From Phycisphaerae bacterium (lineage in GTDB: Bacteria > Planctomycetota > Phycisphaerae > Phycisphaerales > UBA1924), in NCBI GenBank assembly GCA_022180725.1, contig BQMO01000015.1, positions 43,053 through 107,052 on the forward strand: a stretch of DNA of 64,000 nt. Reading direction: 5' to 3'. A program made the translations under genes and the position numbers. Under the pieces are notes generated by a model, which was given only the letters and a program-made list of their open reading frames with translations, had not been told where the DNA came from and made no database searches. Below are positions 8,948 to 17,769 of the stretch, in pieces. How positions within the stretch are numbered: the first letter of the stretch is position 1; each line of letters starts with the position of its first letter.

Positions 8948-9118
8948 GCACCATGCAGGATTCTCGCGCCGAAACCGTGCACTCGTATGAGGTTCCGGCC
9001 TGCGCGAGCACCGATCAACCCCGCTGGACGCCCACGGGGCCTTGCCGCTACGCTCGGGGCGAGCATGGGCGAATCACCCTCCCGTATCCTCGCCAGACGC
9101 GCCCCGCTTTGAACGCGC

Positions 9119-11047
9119 ATGACCCACCACCCGACGCCATCTCTCCCCGAGCGCATCCCCGTCCGGGTCTACGCGACCTCCGCCGAGGCCAGCCGAGCCG
9201 TCGCCGCCGAGATCGCCGCCCTCATCCGCGAACGCGCCGCCGCGGGCCGCCGGGCCGTGCTCGGGCTGGCCACCGGCTCCACACCCCAGGGCGTCTACGA
9301 CGAACTCGTCCGCCTCCACAAGGCCGACGGCCTTTCCTTTCGCAACGTCACCACCTTCAACCTCGACGAGTACCACCCCATGGGCCGGGACGACCTCCAG
9401 TCCTACCGCCGCTTCATGCGGGAGCACCTCTTCGATCTGGTCGACCTCGACCCCGCGCAGACGCACCTCCCCGACGGTCAAGTTTCGCGAGAGCGCGTCG
9501 CCGAGCACGCCGAGCGTTACGAGGACATGATCCGCGACGCCGGCGGCATCGACCTGCAGCTGCTCGGCATCGGCAAGACCGGGCATATCGGCTTCAACGA
9601 ACCCGGCTCCCCCCGCGACAGCCGCACTCGCCTCGTCCATCTCGACAAAGTGACCCGGATGGACGCCGCCAGCGACTTCTTCGGCGAGCGCAACGTGCCC
9701 CGCACCGCCATCACCATGGGCGTGGGCACCATCCTCGACGCCCGCCGCGTCATCATGCTGGCCTTCGGCGAACACAAGAGCGCCATCATCAAGCGCGCCG
9801 TCGAGGGCGACGTCTCGCCCGCCGTCGCCGCCTCCTTCCTCCAGCAGCACCCCGGCGCCACGTGCATCCTCGACCCCGCCGCCGCCGCCGACCTCACCCG
9901 CTTCAAGACCCCGTGGCTCCTCGGCCCCATCGAGCAGTTCGGCCTCGCGTGGGACCTGCCCACCACCCGCAAGGCCGCCATCTGGCTCGCACGCTCCCTC
10001 GACAAGCCCCTCCTCAAACTCACCGACGAGGACTACAGCGAACACGGCCTGCAAGACTTGGTAACCGCCCGCGGCGGGGCCTATCAGATCAACCTCGAAG
10101 TCTTCCGCGCCCTCTCCCGGACCATCACCGGCTGGCCCGGGGGCCGCCCGCGCGAGGGCGACAAGCACCCCGCGCCCCGCCGCGTGGTGGTGTTCAGCCC
10201 GCACCCCGACGACGACGTCATCTCCATGGGCGGCACATTCATCCGCCTCTGCGAACAGGGGCATGAGGTGCACGTCGCCTATCAGACCAGCGGCAACATC
10301 GCCGTCTGGGACGAGGCCGCGATCCGCCATGCCGACTTTGTCAGCGAGTTCCTCGCCGCGTTCCCGAAGGTCGGCGGCGCCGAGGCCGCCGAACGCCTCG
10401 AAGCGAACATCGCCGCCTTCATCCGGCGCAAACGCCCCGGCGAGGTCGATACGCCCGAACTCCAACGCATCAAGACGCTCATCCGCCGCACCGAGGCCCG
10501 CGCCGCCGCGAAATATTCCGGCGTCCTCGAGGAGAACATTCACTTCCTCGACCTGCCCTTCTACGAGACCGGGCGCGTGAAGAAAAAGCCCATCGGCGAG
10601 GACGACATCCGCATCACAGCCGACCTACTCGAGCGTGTCCGACCCCACCAGGTCTACGCCGCCGGCGACCTCTCCGACCCGCACGGCACGCACCGCGTCT
10701 GCCTCGCCGCCATCACCGCCGCCCTCCGCCGCCTCGCCGACCGCGACTGGATGCGCGAGTGCGTCGTCTGGCTCTACCGCGGGGCCTGGCAGGAGTGGGG
10801 GCCCGACGAGATCGAAATGGCCGTGCCCCTCAGCCCCGACGAACTCGCCCGCAAGCGCGTCGCCATCTTCAAGCACGAAAGCCAGAAGGACCGCGCCCTC
10901 TTCCCCGGCCCCAACGACCCACGCGAGTTCTGGCAGCGCGCCGAAGACCGCAACCGCGCCACCGCGCGCCTCTACGACAAACTCGGCCTCGCCGAGTACG
11001 AGGCCATCGAAGGCTTCGTCCGCTGGCTGCCGGAGACGCCGCGATGA
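9119..11047 (+). CDS. nagB: Glucosamine-6-phosphate deaminase fused to PIG-L/LmbE-type deacetylase domain
   Basis: The 642-residue protein has two domains. Residues about 10-270 are a NagB deaminase that converts glucosamine-6-phosphate to fructose-6-phosphate plus ammonia: GLATGSTPQGVY, FNLDEYHP near 80-87 and GKTGHIGFNEPGS near 152-164 hold the catalytic Asp, His and Glu. From about 355 a PIG-L fold begins, with H362-PDD-D366 (the usual Zn motif is AHPDDE, here with Asp last) and D520-PHGTH525. The fusion is a known variant also found in Bacteroidetes. The second domain probably removes an acetyl group from a GlcNAc derivative, feeding the first. It heads a string of genes linked by ATGA overlaps, ending with two oxidoreductases and a fucosidase, which points to use of amino sugars from glycans. 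Confidence 0.92.
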   Translation: MTHHPTPSLPERIPVRVYATSAEASRAVAAEIAALIRERAAAGRRAVLGLATGSTPQGVYDELVRLHKADGLSFRNVTTFNLDEYHPMGRDDLQSYRRFMREHLFDLVDLDPAQTHLPDGQVSRERVAEHAERYEDMIRDAGGIDLQLLGIGKTGHIGFNEPGSPRDSRTRLVHLDKVTRMDAASDFFGERNVPRTAITMGVGTILDARRVIMLAFGEHKSAIIKRAVEGDVSPAVAASFLQQHPGATCILDPAAAADLTRFKTPWLLGPIEQFGLAWDLPTTRKAAIWLARSLDKPLLKLTDEDYSEHGLQDLVTARGGAYQINLEVFRALSRTITGWPGGRPREGDKHPAPRRVVVFSPHPDDDVISMGGTFIRLCEQGHEVHVAYQTSGNIAVWDEAAIRHADFVSEFLAAFPKVGGAEAAERLEANIAAFIRRKRPGEVDTPELQRIKTLIRRTEARAAAKYSGVLEENIHFLDLPFYETGRVKKKPIGEDDIRITADLLERVRPHQVYAAGDLSDPHGTHRVCLAAITAALRRLADRDWMRECVVWLYRGAWQEWGPDEIEMAVPLSPDELARKRVAIFKHESQKDRALFPGPNDPREFWQRAEDRNRATARLYDKLGLAEYEAIEGFVRWLPETPR

Positions 11048-11886
11048 CCGCCGCCTCCCTCGCTGTCTGCTCCTGGTCGCTGCGGCCCACCGACCCGAAC
11101 GATCTTGTTACCAAGATCGCCGCCTGCGGCCTGTCCGCCGTCCAACTCCACCTCGACCCACTCCGCGACGGCTCGTGGTCTGAACATGCAACGACGGACA
11201 CGCTCGCCCGCGCCAACATCCGCCTCGTGTCCGGCATGATCTCGATGAAGGGCGAGGATTACTCCTCGCTCGATGCCATCAAGCGCACAGGCGGCGTTCG
11301 ACAGGACACTCTCTGGGGCGACAACTTCCGCGCCGCCGAGGCCAACGCCGCCCTCGCCCAGCGCCTCGGCCTCTCCCTCGTCACCTTCCACGCCGGCTTT
11401 CTCCCTCACGAGCGGGGCGATGCGCTCCGCCGGACCATGATCGACCGAGTCCGCCAACTCGCCCAACTCTTCGCCGCCCGCGGCGTCCGCCTCGCGCTCG
11501 AAACAGGCCAGGAATCCGCCGACACGCTCCTCGACGTCCTCGCCGAACTCAACGCGTCGCTCGCCACCCGCTGGCACGTCGGCGTCAACTTCGACCCCGC
11601 GAACATGATCCTCTACGGCATGGGCGACCCCATCGACGCCCTCCGCCGCCTCCTCCCGCATGTCCGCCAGGTCCACGTCAAGGACGCCCTGCCGACGAAG
11701 ACCCCCGGTTCGTGGGGGGAGGAAGTCCCCGTCGGCACAGGCCGAGTCGATTGGCCCGCCTTCTTCGCCCTCCTCCGCGAATACCCCGTCCCCATGGCCA
11801 TCGAGCGCGAGGCGGGGGAGGCCCGCGTCGAGGACATCCGCACCGCCGCGTCGCTCATCCGCCGACTCACGGGAGCGATGGCATGA
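11044..11886 (+). CDS. Sugar phosphate isomerase/epimerase (AP endonuclease 2 family TIM barrel)
   Basis: The 280-residue protein belongs to the xylose-isomerase-like TIM-barrel family. Likely metal ligands are the Glu in LALETGQE, the Asp in VNFDPAN, the His in VHVKD and the Glu in MAIEREAG near the end. The ATG overlaps the stop of the deaminase fusion by 4 nt and its own stop overlaps the next ATG the same way, so it is co-translated. It probably isomerises or epimerises a sugar or keto-sugar intermediate made by the flanking Gfo/Idh/MocA oxidoreductases. The exact substrate cannot be read from sequence. Confidence 0.85.
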   Translation: MTAASLAVCSWSLRPTDPNDLVTKIAACGLSAVQLHLDPLRDGSWSEHATTDTLARANIRLVSGMISMKGEDYSSLDAIKRTGGVRQDTLWGDNFRAAEANAALAQRLGLSLVTFHAGFLPHERGDALRRTMIDRVRQLAQLFAARGVRLALETGQESADTLLDVLAELNASLATRWHVGVNFDPANMILYGMGDPIDALRRLLPHVRQVHVKDALPTKTPGSWGEEVPVGTGRVDWPAFFALLREYPVPMAIEREAGEARVEDIRTAASLIRRLTGAMA

Positions 11887-12944
11887 CCCCGGTCCGTCTG
11901 GGCGTGGTGGGCCTTGGCTTCATCGGGCAAACCCATCTCCGCGCCATCGCCGCCGCGAAATCCGCCGGCCTGCCCGTCGAACTCGTTGCGGTCGCCGACG
12001 CACGCCCCGATCTCCTCACAGGCCGACTTGCCGCCGTCGGCAACCTCGACCTCAACGGCCAGAACGACGCCCTCTTCGACCCCACCGTCACACGCACCTT
12101 CACCCACCCAGGCGATCTATTCGCCCTCTCCGACCTTGACGCCGTCGTCATCGCCACGCCCACCGACACGCACGAACCCCTCGCCGCCGCGGCGCTCCGC
12201 GACGGCAAGCACGTGCTGCTCGAAAAGCCCGTCGCCCTCGATGTCGCCACCATCCGCCGCCTTGCCGCGGCGGAAGCCAACTCAGGCCGTCGCCTCGTCC
12301 CCGCCATGGTCATGCGACACTGGCCCGGCTGGCCCTTCCTCGCCGACTGCATCCGCGATCACCGCTACGGCCCGCTCCACGCGCTCCGACTTTCGCGCCT
12401 CGGCGCACGCCCCGCATGGTCCCCTTTCTACGCCGACCCTGCCCGCTGCGGCGGGGCGCTCGCCGACCTCCACATCCACGACGCCGATTTCATCCTGCAT
12501 GCCCTCGGGCGACCGACCCACGCCCTCTCGCTCGGCCACCTCGATCACGTTACCACGGCCTATCGCTTCTCCGCCGCCACGACCGCGCCGATCGTCCTTG
12601 CCGAGGGCGCCTGGCTCCCCTCCCAGGGCCGAGGCTTCCGCATGCGGTACGTCGCCGAGTTCGCCTCCGCCACCGTCGAGTTCGACCTTGCCGCTTCGCC
12701 AACCGTCCGCATCCTGCGCGACGATCGCGTCGAGCACCCGGAAATTCCGCTGATCGACGGGTTCACCCCGCAAATGCACCACTTCATCGAGTGTGTCGCC
12801 GCGTGGAAGCGTGGTCTTCCCGGCCCATCCGCCGCTTCGCTCCGCGATGCCGTGGATGTCACCATGCTACTGAATGCCGAACGAGCATCCCTCTCGTCAG
12901 GTAGTTGGGAGTCTGTATTGTCCGGAGGTGATTCTCATGTTTGA
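11883..12944 (+). CDS. Gfo/Idh/MocA family oxidoreductase (cytoplasmic)
   Basis: The 353-residue protein starts with a Rossmann NAD(P) site, GVVGLGFIGQTH at 8-19, and has the family motif LLEKPVA near 115 and the catalytic-side motif DLHIHDADFI. No signal peptide is present. It oxidises or reduces a sugar-type hydroxyl with NAD(P). The ATG overlaps the isomerase stop (ATGA). Its 3' end reaches 12944, 8 nt into the next frame if that gene starts at 12937. It is the cytoplasmic counterpart of the exported oxidoreductase at 13980-15287. Confidence 0.88.
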   Translation: MTPVRLGVVGLGFIGQTHLRAIAAAKSAGLPVELVAVADARPDLLTGRLAAVGNLDLNGQNDALFDPTVTRTFTHPGDLFALSDLDAVVIATPTDTHEPLAAAALRDGKHVLLEKPVALDVATIRRLAAAEANSGRRLVPAMVMRHWPGWPFLADCIRDHRYGPLHALRLSRLGARPAWSPFYADPARCGGALADLHIHDADFILHALGRPTHALSLGHLDHVTTAYRFSAATTAPIVLAEGAWLPSQGRGFRMRYVAEFASATVEFDLAASPTVRILRDDRVEHPEIPLIDGFTPQMHHFIECVAAWKRGLPGPSAASLRDAVDVTMLLNAERASLSSGSWESVLSGGDSHV

Positions 12945-13983
12945 CTTGCACTGTTCGACGCCGTCTGGTAGTCTGACCATTGTTCGTGGTGTTTCTTGCG
13001 CCCGACTTCTCTCGGGTCGCATTGGTTGGTCCGAGTCTCGCATGCACGCTTCTTTTCGCGTCCTCCGCGGCGTTGCCGCATCGCTCGATTCCGTGGTTTC
13101 GCACATCCGACGGGCCGTACGCACGGGCGCAGGGGTGACGCTCGTGATCGGCCCGTCGGTCTTTTTGGGCGCCTGCACGCCGCTGATCCACCTCGGCCCG
13201 CCCGAGCAAGCCGCTCCGCCCGTAAAGCCCGAACCTCTCCAGCCCTACGCCGAGCACATCCCCGTCGCGGCCTTCAACCTCGACATGATCCCCATCCCCG
13301 CGTCCGCCGACGGCATCCTCAAACCCTTCTGGATCAGCAAAACCGAAATCCCGTGGGAAGCCTTCGACGTCTACGCCTACCGCCTCGATGAAGAGGCAGG
13401 CCAGCCCAAGGTTGATGCCGTCACACGCCCCAGCAAGCCCTACCTCCCCCCCGACCGCGGCTTCGGGCACGAGGGCTACGCCGCCATCAGCATGTCCTTC
13501 AAGAACGCCTCGGAGTTCTGCGTCTGGCTCTCGAAAAAGACAGGCAAGAACTACCGCCTCCCCACCGAGGCCGAGTGGGAGCATGCCGCCCGCGCGGGCG
13601 GCACTGGCTCCCACGGACTTTCCGTCGAAGGCACGGCCTTTGCCGCCGCGCTCCGCGAGCATGCCTGGTTCGACGCCAACAGCGACGAATCCCCGCACCC
13701 CATCGGAAAGAAGAAGCCCAACCCCTGGGGACTCCACGACATGCTGGGCAACGTCCAAGAATGGGTCACCGGCCGCGATGGCCAACCTGTCACCAAGGGC
13801 GGCTCCTACCGCGACGACGCCGAAGCCCTCGCCATCGCCGCCCGCGTCCCGCAAACCCCCGCCTGGAACGCCAGCGATCCACAAATCCCCAAGAGCGCGT
13901 GGTGGCTCTCCGATGGCCCCTTCGTCGGCTTCCGTATTGTCTGCGAACCGTCCACTGTGAAGTACGAGGAGAAGAAGCCATGA
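12937..13983 (+). CDS. Formylglycine-generating-enzyme (SUMF1)-like protein, probable lipoprotein
   Basis: The C-terminal 250 residues are a clear SUMF1/EgtB-type fold: FKNASEFCVWLSKKTG, YRLPTEAEWEHAARAGG, HDMLGNVQEWV and GGSYRDD, ending FVGFRIV. The family includes enzymes that make formylglycine in sulfatases, but many members have other or structural roles. The N-terminus contains a hydrophobic run ending VFLGAC, a possible lipobox. Start choice: ATG 12937 has a near-perfect Shine-Dalgarno (GGAGGTGAT at 12924-12932) and gives 348 residues. ATG 13042 gives 313 residues and puts the hydrophobic run nearer the N-terminus, which is better for a signal sequence. The stop overlaps the next ATG by 4 nt. 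No sulfatase is encoded in the window. Confidence 0.8.
   Translation: MFDLHCSTPSGSLTIVRGVSCARLLSGRIGWSESRMHASFRVLRGVAASLDSVVSHIRRAVRTGAGVTLVIGPSVFLGACTPLIHLGPPEQAAPPVKPEPLQPYAEHIPVAAFNLDMIPIPASADGILKPFWISKTEIPWEAFDVYAYRLDEEAGQPKVDAVTRPSKPYLPPDRGFGHEGYAAISMSFKNASEFCVWLSKKTGKNYRLPTEAEWEHAARAGGTGSHGLSVEGTAFAAALREHAWFDANSDESPHPIGKKKPNPWGLHDMLGNVQEWVTGRDGQPVTKGGSYRDDAEALAIAARVPQTPAWNASDPQIPKSAWWLSDGPFVGFRIVCEPSTVKYEEKKP
12946..12974 (+). promoter_or_regulatory. Possible internal promoter in the sugar operon
   Basis: TTGCAC (12946-12951) and TAGTCT (12969-12974) lie 17 bp apart in a locally AT-richer stretch between the oxidoreductase and the SUMF1-like gene. If used, the start codon at 12937 could not serve the transcript and the next gene would begin at 13042. 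Confidence 0.3.
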
Positions 13984-15287
13984 GCGATGGTCTTTCCCGT
14001 CGTGACGTGGTCCGTGCCGCGAGCGTTGCCGCCATGCTGCCCCTGGTCGGAGCCTTCTCCGCCTCCGCCGCACCACGACGCAACCCCACCCTGAAGATCG
14101 GCATCATCGGGTGCGGCGGACGCGGCACGGGCGCCCTCGCCCAGGCCCTCAACGCCGATCCCGACACCGTGGCCTGGGCCGCCGGCGACATCTTCGCCGA
14201 CCGTCTCGACGCCTGCCTCGCCAACGTCGCCTCCTCTGTCAAACTCAACGGCGAGTCACGCACCGCCATCCCCCCCGAGCGCCGCTTCGTCGGCTTCGAC
14301 GCCTTCCAAAAAGTCATCGACTCCGGCGTCGACGTCGTGCTCCTCACCACCCACCCCATCTTCCGCCCCGAGCACCTCAAGGCCGCCATCGCCGCCGGCA
14401 AGCACGTCTTCGCCGAGAAGCCCGTCGCCGTGGACGCCCCCGGTATCCGCTCGGTCCTCGAATCCGCCGCCGACGCCAAACGCCGAAACCTCTCCCTCGT
14501 CGTCGGCTTCTGCTGGCGATATCACGACGGCATGCGCGCCACCTTCGAGCAGATCAACGGCGGCGCCCTCGGCGACATCACGACCGTCCAGACCACCTAC
14601 TACACCGGCACCCTCTCCCGCCACCCGCGAAAGCCCGAATGGTCCGACCTTGAGTTCCAGTTCCGCAACTGGTGGCACTTCACCTGGATCAGCGGCGACC
14701 ATGTCGTCGAGCAGGCCGTCCACTCCATCGACCGCCTCGCCTGGGCCACCAACGACCGCTGGCCCGCCCGCGTCATCTGCCTCGGCGGCCGCGCCGCGCG
14801 CCAAGGCCCCGAGCACGGCAACGTCTTCGACCACTTCTCCGCCGTCTACGAGTACGACGGCGGCATGCGCACCTTCCACGCCTGCCGCCAGATCGACGGC
14901 TGCCCCTCCGACAACACCGACTACGTCTACGGCACCAAGGGCAGCGCCGTCATCAACGGCTGGACGCCCACCTTCCACCTCAAGGACCTCCGCGGCGACA
15001 CCCTCTGGAAGTACAAGGGCCGCAATGACCGCGACATGTACCAGAACGAACACGACGACCTCTTCGCCGCCATCCGCGCCGGAACGACCATCAACGACGG
15101 CGAACGCGCCGCCTACACCACCCTCATGGCCCTCATGGCCCGCATGAGCGCCTACACCGGCCAGACCATCGCCTGGGACCAGGCCCTCAACTCCAAGGAA
15201 TCTCTCGCCCCCGCCAGCAGCGCCCTGGCCTGGGGCGATTGGCCGACCCCCGAGGTGGCGGTGCCGGGCAAGACGAAGTTCGTCTAA
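13980..15287 (+). CDS. Exported Gfo/Idh/MocA family oxidoreductase with Tat signal
   Basis: The 435-residue protein begins with a twin-arginine signal, SRRDVVRAASVAAMLPLVG, then a Rossmann site (IGIIGCGGRGTGAL), the family motif FAEKPVAVDA, and the C-terminal substrate domain (WWHFTWISGDHVVEQAVHS). Tat-exported members of this family carry their cofactor folded into the periplasm and act on glycans; several are abundant in planctomycetes. The ATG overlaps the SUMF1-like stop by 4 nt. Context suggests a role in processing glycans cleaved by the fucosidase that follows. Confidence 0.9.
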   Translation: MSDGLSRRDVVRAASVAAMLPLVGAFSASAAPRRNPTLKIGIIGCGGRGTGALAQALNADPDTVAWAAGDIFADRLDACLANVASSVKLNGESRTAIPPERRFVGFDAFQKVIDSGVDVVLLTTHPIFRPEHLKAAIAAGKHVFAEKPVAVDAPGIRSVLESAADAKRRNLSLVVGFCWRYHDGMRATFEQINGGALGDITTVQTTYYTGTLSRHPRKPEWSDLEFQFRNWWHFTWISGDHVVEQAVHSIDRLAWATNDRWPARVICLGGRAARQGPEHGNVFDHFSAVYEYDGGMRTFHACRQIDGCPSDNTDYVYGTKGSAVINGWTPTFHLKDLRGDTLWKYKGRNDRDMYQNEHDDLFAAIRAGTTINDGERAAYTTLMALMARMSAYTGQTIAWDQALNSKESLAPASSALAWGDWPTPEVAVPGKTKFV

Positions 15288-15348
15288 GACGCACGGCTGC
15301 CCGTCTCCGCCATGGCTCGGCATGCGCCATGCCCGAGTATCATCCGCC

Positions 15349-17169
15349 ATGCGCATTACTGTCCTTCTGGCCGCCTGTATCTCGCTTGCCGCGTGCGCGA
15401 CTTCCCGTGAGTATCGCTCGCATCCCGCGTCGGCATCGCCCGCCTCGCCGACCTCCCGCGACGACCGCATGGCCTGGTTCCGCGACGCCCGCTTCGGCCT
15501 CTTCATCCACTGGGGCCTCTACGCCATCCCCGCCGGGCAATGGAACGGCCAGCGCGTCCGCGGCACCGGCGAGTGGATCCAGACCAACGCCCCCATCCAG
15601 GTCGCCGACTACGAGAAACTCCGCGATCAGTTCAACCCCGTCAAGTTCGACGCTCGTGCCTGGGCCAGGGCCGCCAAACAGGCCGGCATGAAGTACGTCG
15701 TCATCACCAGCAAGCACCACGACGGCTTCGCCCTCTTCGACAGCGCCGTCACCGAGTGGGACGTGATGGCCTCGCCCTTCAAGCGCGACATTCTCAAGGA
15801 ACTCGCCGACGCCTGCCGCGCCGAGGGCCTGCGCATCTGCTGGTATCACTCCATCATGGACTGGCACCATCCCGACTACCTCCCACGCCGCAAGTGGGAA
15901 GTCCGACCCGCCGACGGCGCCGAGTTCGACCGCTACGAGACCTTCATGCGTGCCCAACTCAAGGAACTCCTCACGAACTACGGAAAGATCGGCATCCTCT
16001 GGTTCGACGGCGAGTGGGAAGACACCTGGACCCACGAACGCGGCAAGGCTCTCGACGCCTACGTGCGATCCCTTCAGCCCGACATCATCATCAACAACCG
16101 CGTCGACAAGGGCCGCAACGACATGGCCGGCCTCAACAAGGAGGGCGACTGGGCCGGCGACTACGGCACCCCCGAGCAGGAAGTCCCCGCCACCGGCATG
16201 CCCGGCGTCGATTGGGAATCCTGCATGACCATGAACGACACCTGGGGCTTCCGCGCCGACGATCACAACTGGAAGTCCTCCACCGAACTCATCCGCACCC
16301 TCTGCGACATCGTCAGCAAGGGCGGCAACTTCCTCCTCAACGTCGGCCCCACCGCCGAAGGACTCATCCCCGAACCCTCCCTCACACGCCTCGCCGACAT
16401 CGGCCGCTGGATGGACGCTAACAGCGAGGCCATCTACGGCACCCACGCCGGGCCCTTCCCGCGGCTCCGCTTCGGCCGCTGCTCCGCCAAGCCGGGCGCC
16501 CTCTACCTCCACGTCTTCGACTGGCCCGCCGACGGCCTGCTCCGCGTTCCCGGCCTGCGCAACCGTGTGACCGCCGCCCGCATCCTCGGCTCCGGGGAAC
16601 CTGTCCGCGTCTCCCGCCTCGACGACGACGTCATCCTTCAGGTCCCCGCGGCGCCCCTTCACGACGCCGCCACCGTCATCGCCCTTTCCATCGTCGGTGA
16701 GCCGGACGTTGTCTCCGGCCCCATCCGACCGGGCCCCGACGGGCGCATCCTCCTCGACGCCGCCGACGCCGAGATCCACGGCCAGCGCCTCAAGTACGAA
16801 TCCAAGTACGGCGGAAGCCTCGGATTCTGGACCAGTCACGAGGACTACGCCCAGTGGTCCGTCCAGGCGCCGCGTGGCATGTACCAGATCGTCGTCGACC
16901 TTTCCTGCATCCCCGAGGCCGCCGGCTCCGAGTTCGTCGTCGAAACCGCCACCCAGTCCTTCACCGGCGTCGTCCCCAGCACCGGCTCGTGGGGCACCTT
17001 CACCCCTTTCAAGTGCGAGGTCGTCGAGATCACCTCCGACGAACCCTTCCGCGTGGTCGTTCGACCGGGGGAATCCTTCACGGGAACGCTCATGAACTTG
17101 CGCGTCGTGCGGCTGATCCCGACCGACGAGCACGACCATCGCGAAGCGCCCGGGCCGACCTTCCCCTGA
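15349..17169 (+). CDS. Alpha-L-fucosidase (GH29), lipoprotein
   Basis: The 606-residue enzyme starts at ATG 15349, giving a signal peptide with lipobox SLAAC, so it is probably anchored to a membrane. The GH29 catalytic domain follows: FGLFIHWGLYAIPAGQW, ITSKHHDGFALFDS, and ILWFDGEWE with the likely nucleophile Asp220, then GGNFLLNVGPT. About residues 360-440 form a C-terminal beta domain and the last 150 residues a second carbohydrate-binding-like beta domain. It releases fucose from glycans outside the cytoplasm. It lies about 60 bp after the sugar operon and likely belongs to it. Its last 80 bp overlap the convergent acetyltransferase gene. Confidence 0.93.
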   Translation: MRITVLLAACISLAACATSREYRSHPASASPASPTSRDDRMAWFRDARFGLFIHWGLYAIPAGQWNGQRVRGTGEWIQTNAPIQVADYEKLRDQFNPVKFDARAWARAAKQAGMKYVVITSKHHDGFALFDSAVTEWDVMASPFKRDILKELADACRAEGLRICWYHSIMDWHHPDYLPRRKWEVRPADGAEFDRYETFMRAQLKELLTNYGKIGILWFDGEWEDTWTHERGKALDAYVRSLQPDIIINNRVDKGRNDMAGLNKEGDWAGDYGTPEQEVPATGMPGVDWESCMTMNDTWGFRADDHNWKSSTELIRTLCDIVSKGGNFLLNVGPTAEGLIPEPSLTRLADIGRWMDANSEAIYGTHAGPFPRLRFGRCSAKPGALYLHVFDWPADGLLRVPGLRNRVTAARILGSGEPVRVSRLDDDVILQVPAAPLHDAATVIALSIVGEPDVVSGPIRPGPDGRILLDAADAEIHGQRLKYESKYGGSLGFWTSHEDYAQWSVQAPRGMYQIVVDLSCIPEAAGSEFVVETATQSFTGVVPSTGSWGTFTPFKCEVVEITSDEPFRVVVRPGESFTGTLMNLRVVRLIPTDEHDHREAPGPTFP

Positions 17170-17749
17170 GGTCCATCCAGTCCTCCGCCGTCATCGCCCA
17201 GTGCTCGTGGTCTTCCCACGCGCCGTTGATCCGCAGGTACCGCTTCGCCAACCCCTCGAAGCGGAAGCCCAGCGACTTCACCAGCGCCTTCGACGCCGCG
17301 TTGCGCGGGATGATGTTCGCCTCTACACGGTGCAGTTTCAGACCCTCGAACGCCTGTCGCAGCGCCAGCCCCAGCCCCTCGCGCATGTACCCCTGGCGCG
17401 AGAACGCCTCCCCGATCCAGTACCCCGCCGTCGCCCCCTGCATCGGCCCGCGCACGATGTGATTGAGACTGATCTGCCCGGCGATCCGCCCATCCTCGCG
17501 CAGGCAGATCACGTACCGCTGCGACTCCCGCGTATCGCACGTCGTCATCAGCCGTCCGAACGCCACGTCCGACGGGAGCATCTCCTCGATCCCCGGCGGG
17601 GTCGGCTCCCACGGTCTCAAAAACGCCTCGCTGTCGTCGCGCAGCCGGACCCATGCCGCGCGGTCCGCCCCGGTCGGATGCCGCAGAAACACACGCTCCC
17701 CGACCTGCACGGCCCGCAACAGCCCCGGAATGTCCTCCTTCGATTTCAC
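17090..17749 (-). CDS. GNAT family N-acetyltransferase (RimJ/RimL-like)
   Basis: The 219-residue protein has the acetyl-CoA fold of RimJ/RimL-type enzymes: VFLRHPTGADRAAW, AGYWIGEAFSRQGYMREGL with the pantetheine-loop pattern, and VEANIIPRNAASKALVKSLGF. It starts with GTG at 17749. It likely acetylates protein N-termini or a small amine. The last about 25 residues are an Arg/Ser/Ala-rich tail encoded only where the gene overlaps the fucosidase 3' end by 80 bp, suggesting the original stop was lost and the frame ran on into the neighbour. Confidence 0.85.
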   Translation of the reverse strand: MKSKEDIPGLLRAVQVGERVFLRHPTGADRAAWVRLRDDSEAFLRPWEPTPPGIEEMLPSDVAFGRLMTTCDTRESQRYVICLREDGRIAGQISLNHIVRGPMQGATAGYWIGEAFSRQGYMREGLGLALRQAFEGLKLHRVEANIIPRNAASKALVKSLGFRFEGLAKRYLRINGAWEDHEHWAMTAEDWMDLRGRSARALRDGRARRSGSAARRASS

Positions 17750-17769
17750 GCCGCCATCGTACCGCGCGA

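Noticed and set aside
14256..15506. A 416-residue minus-strand frame opposite the exported oxidoreductase.
   Set aside because: It is antisense to a well-supported Tat-exported enzyme and has the Val/Gly/Glu-rich pattern of reverse GC-rich codons.
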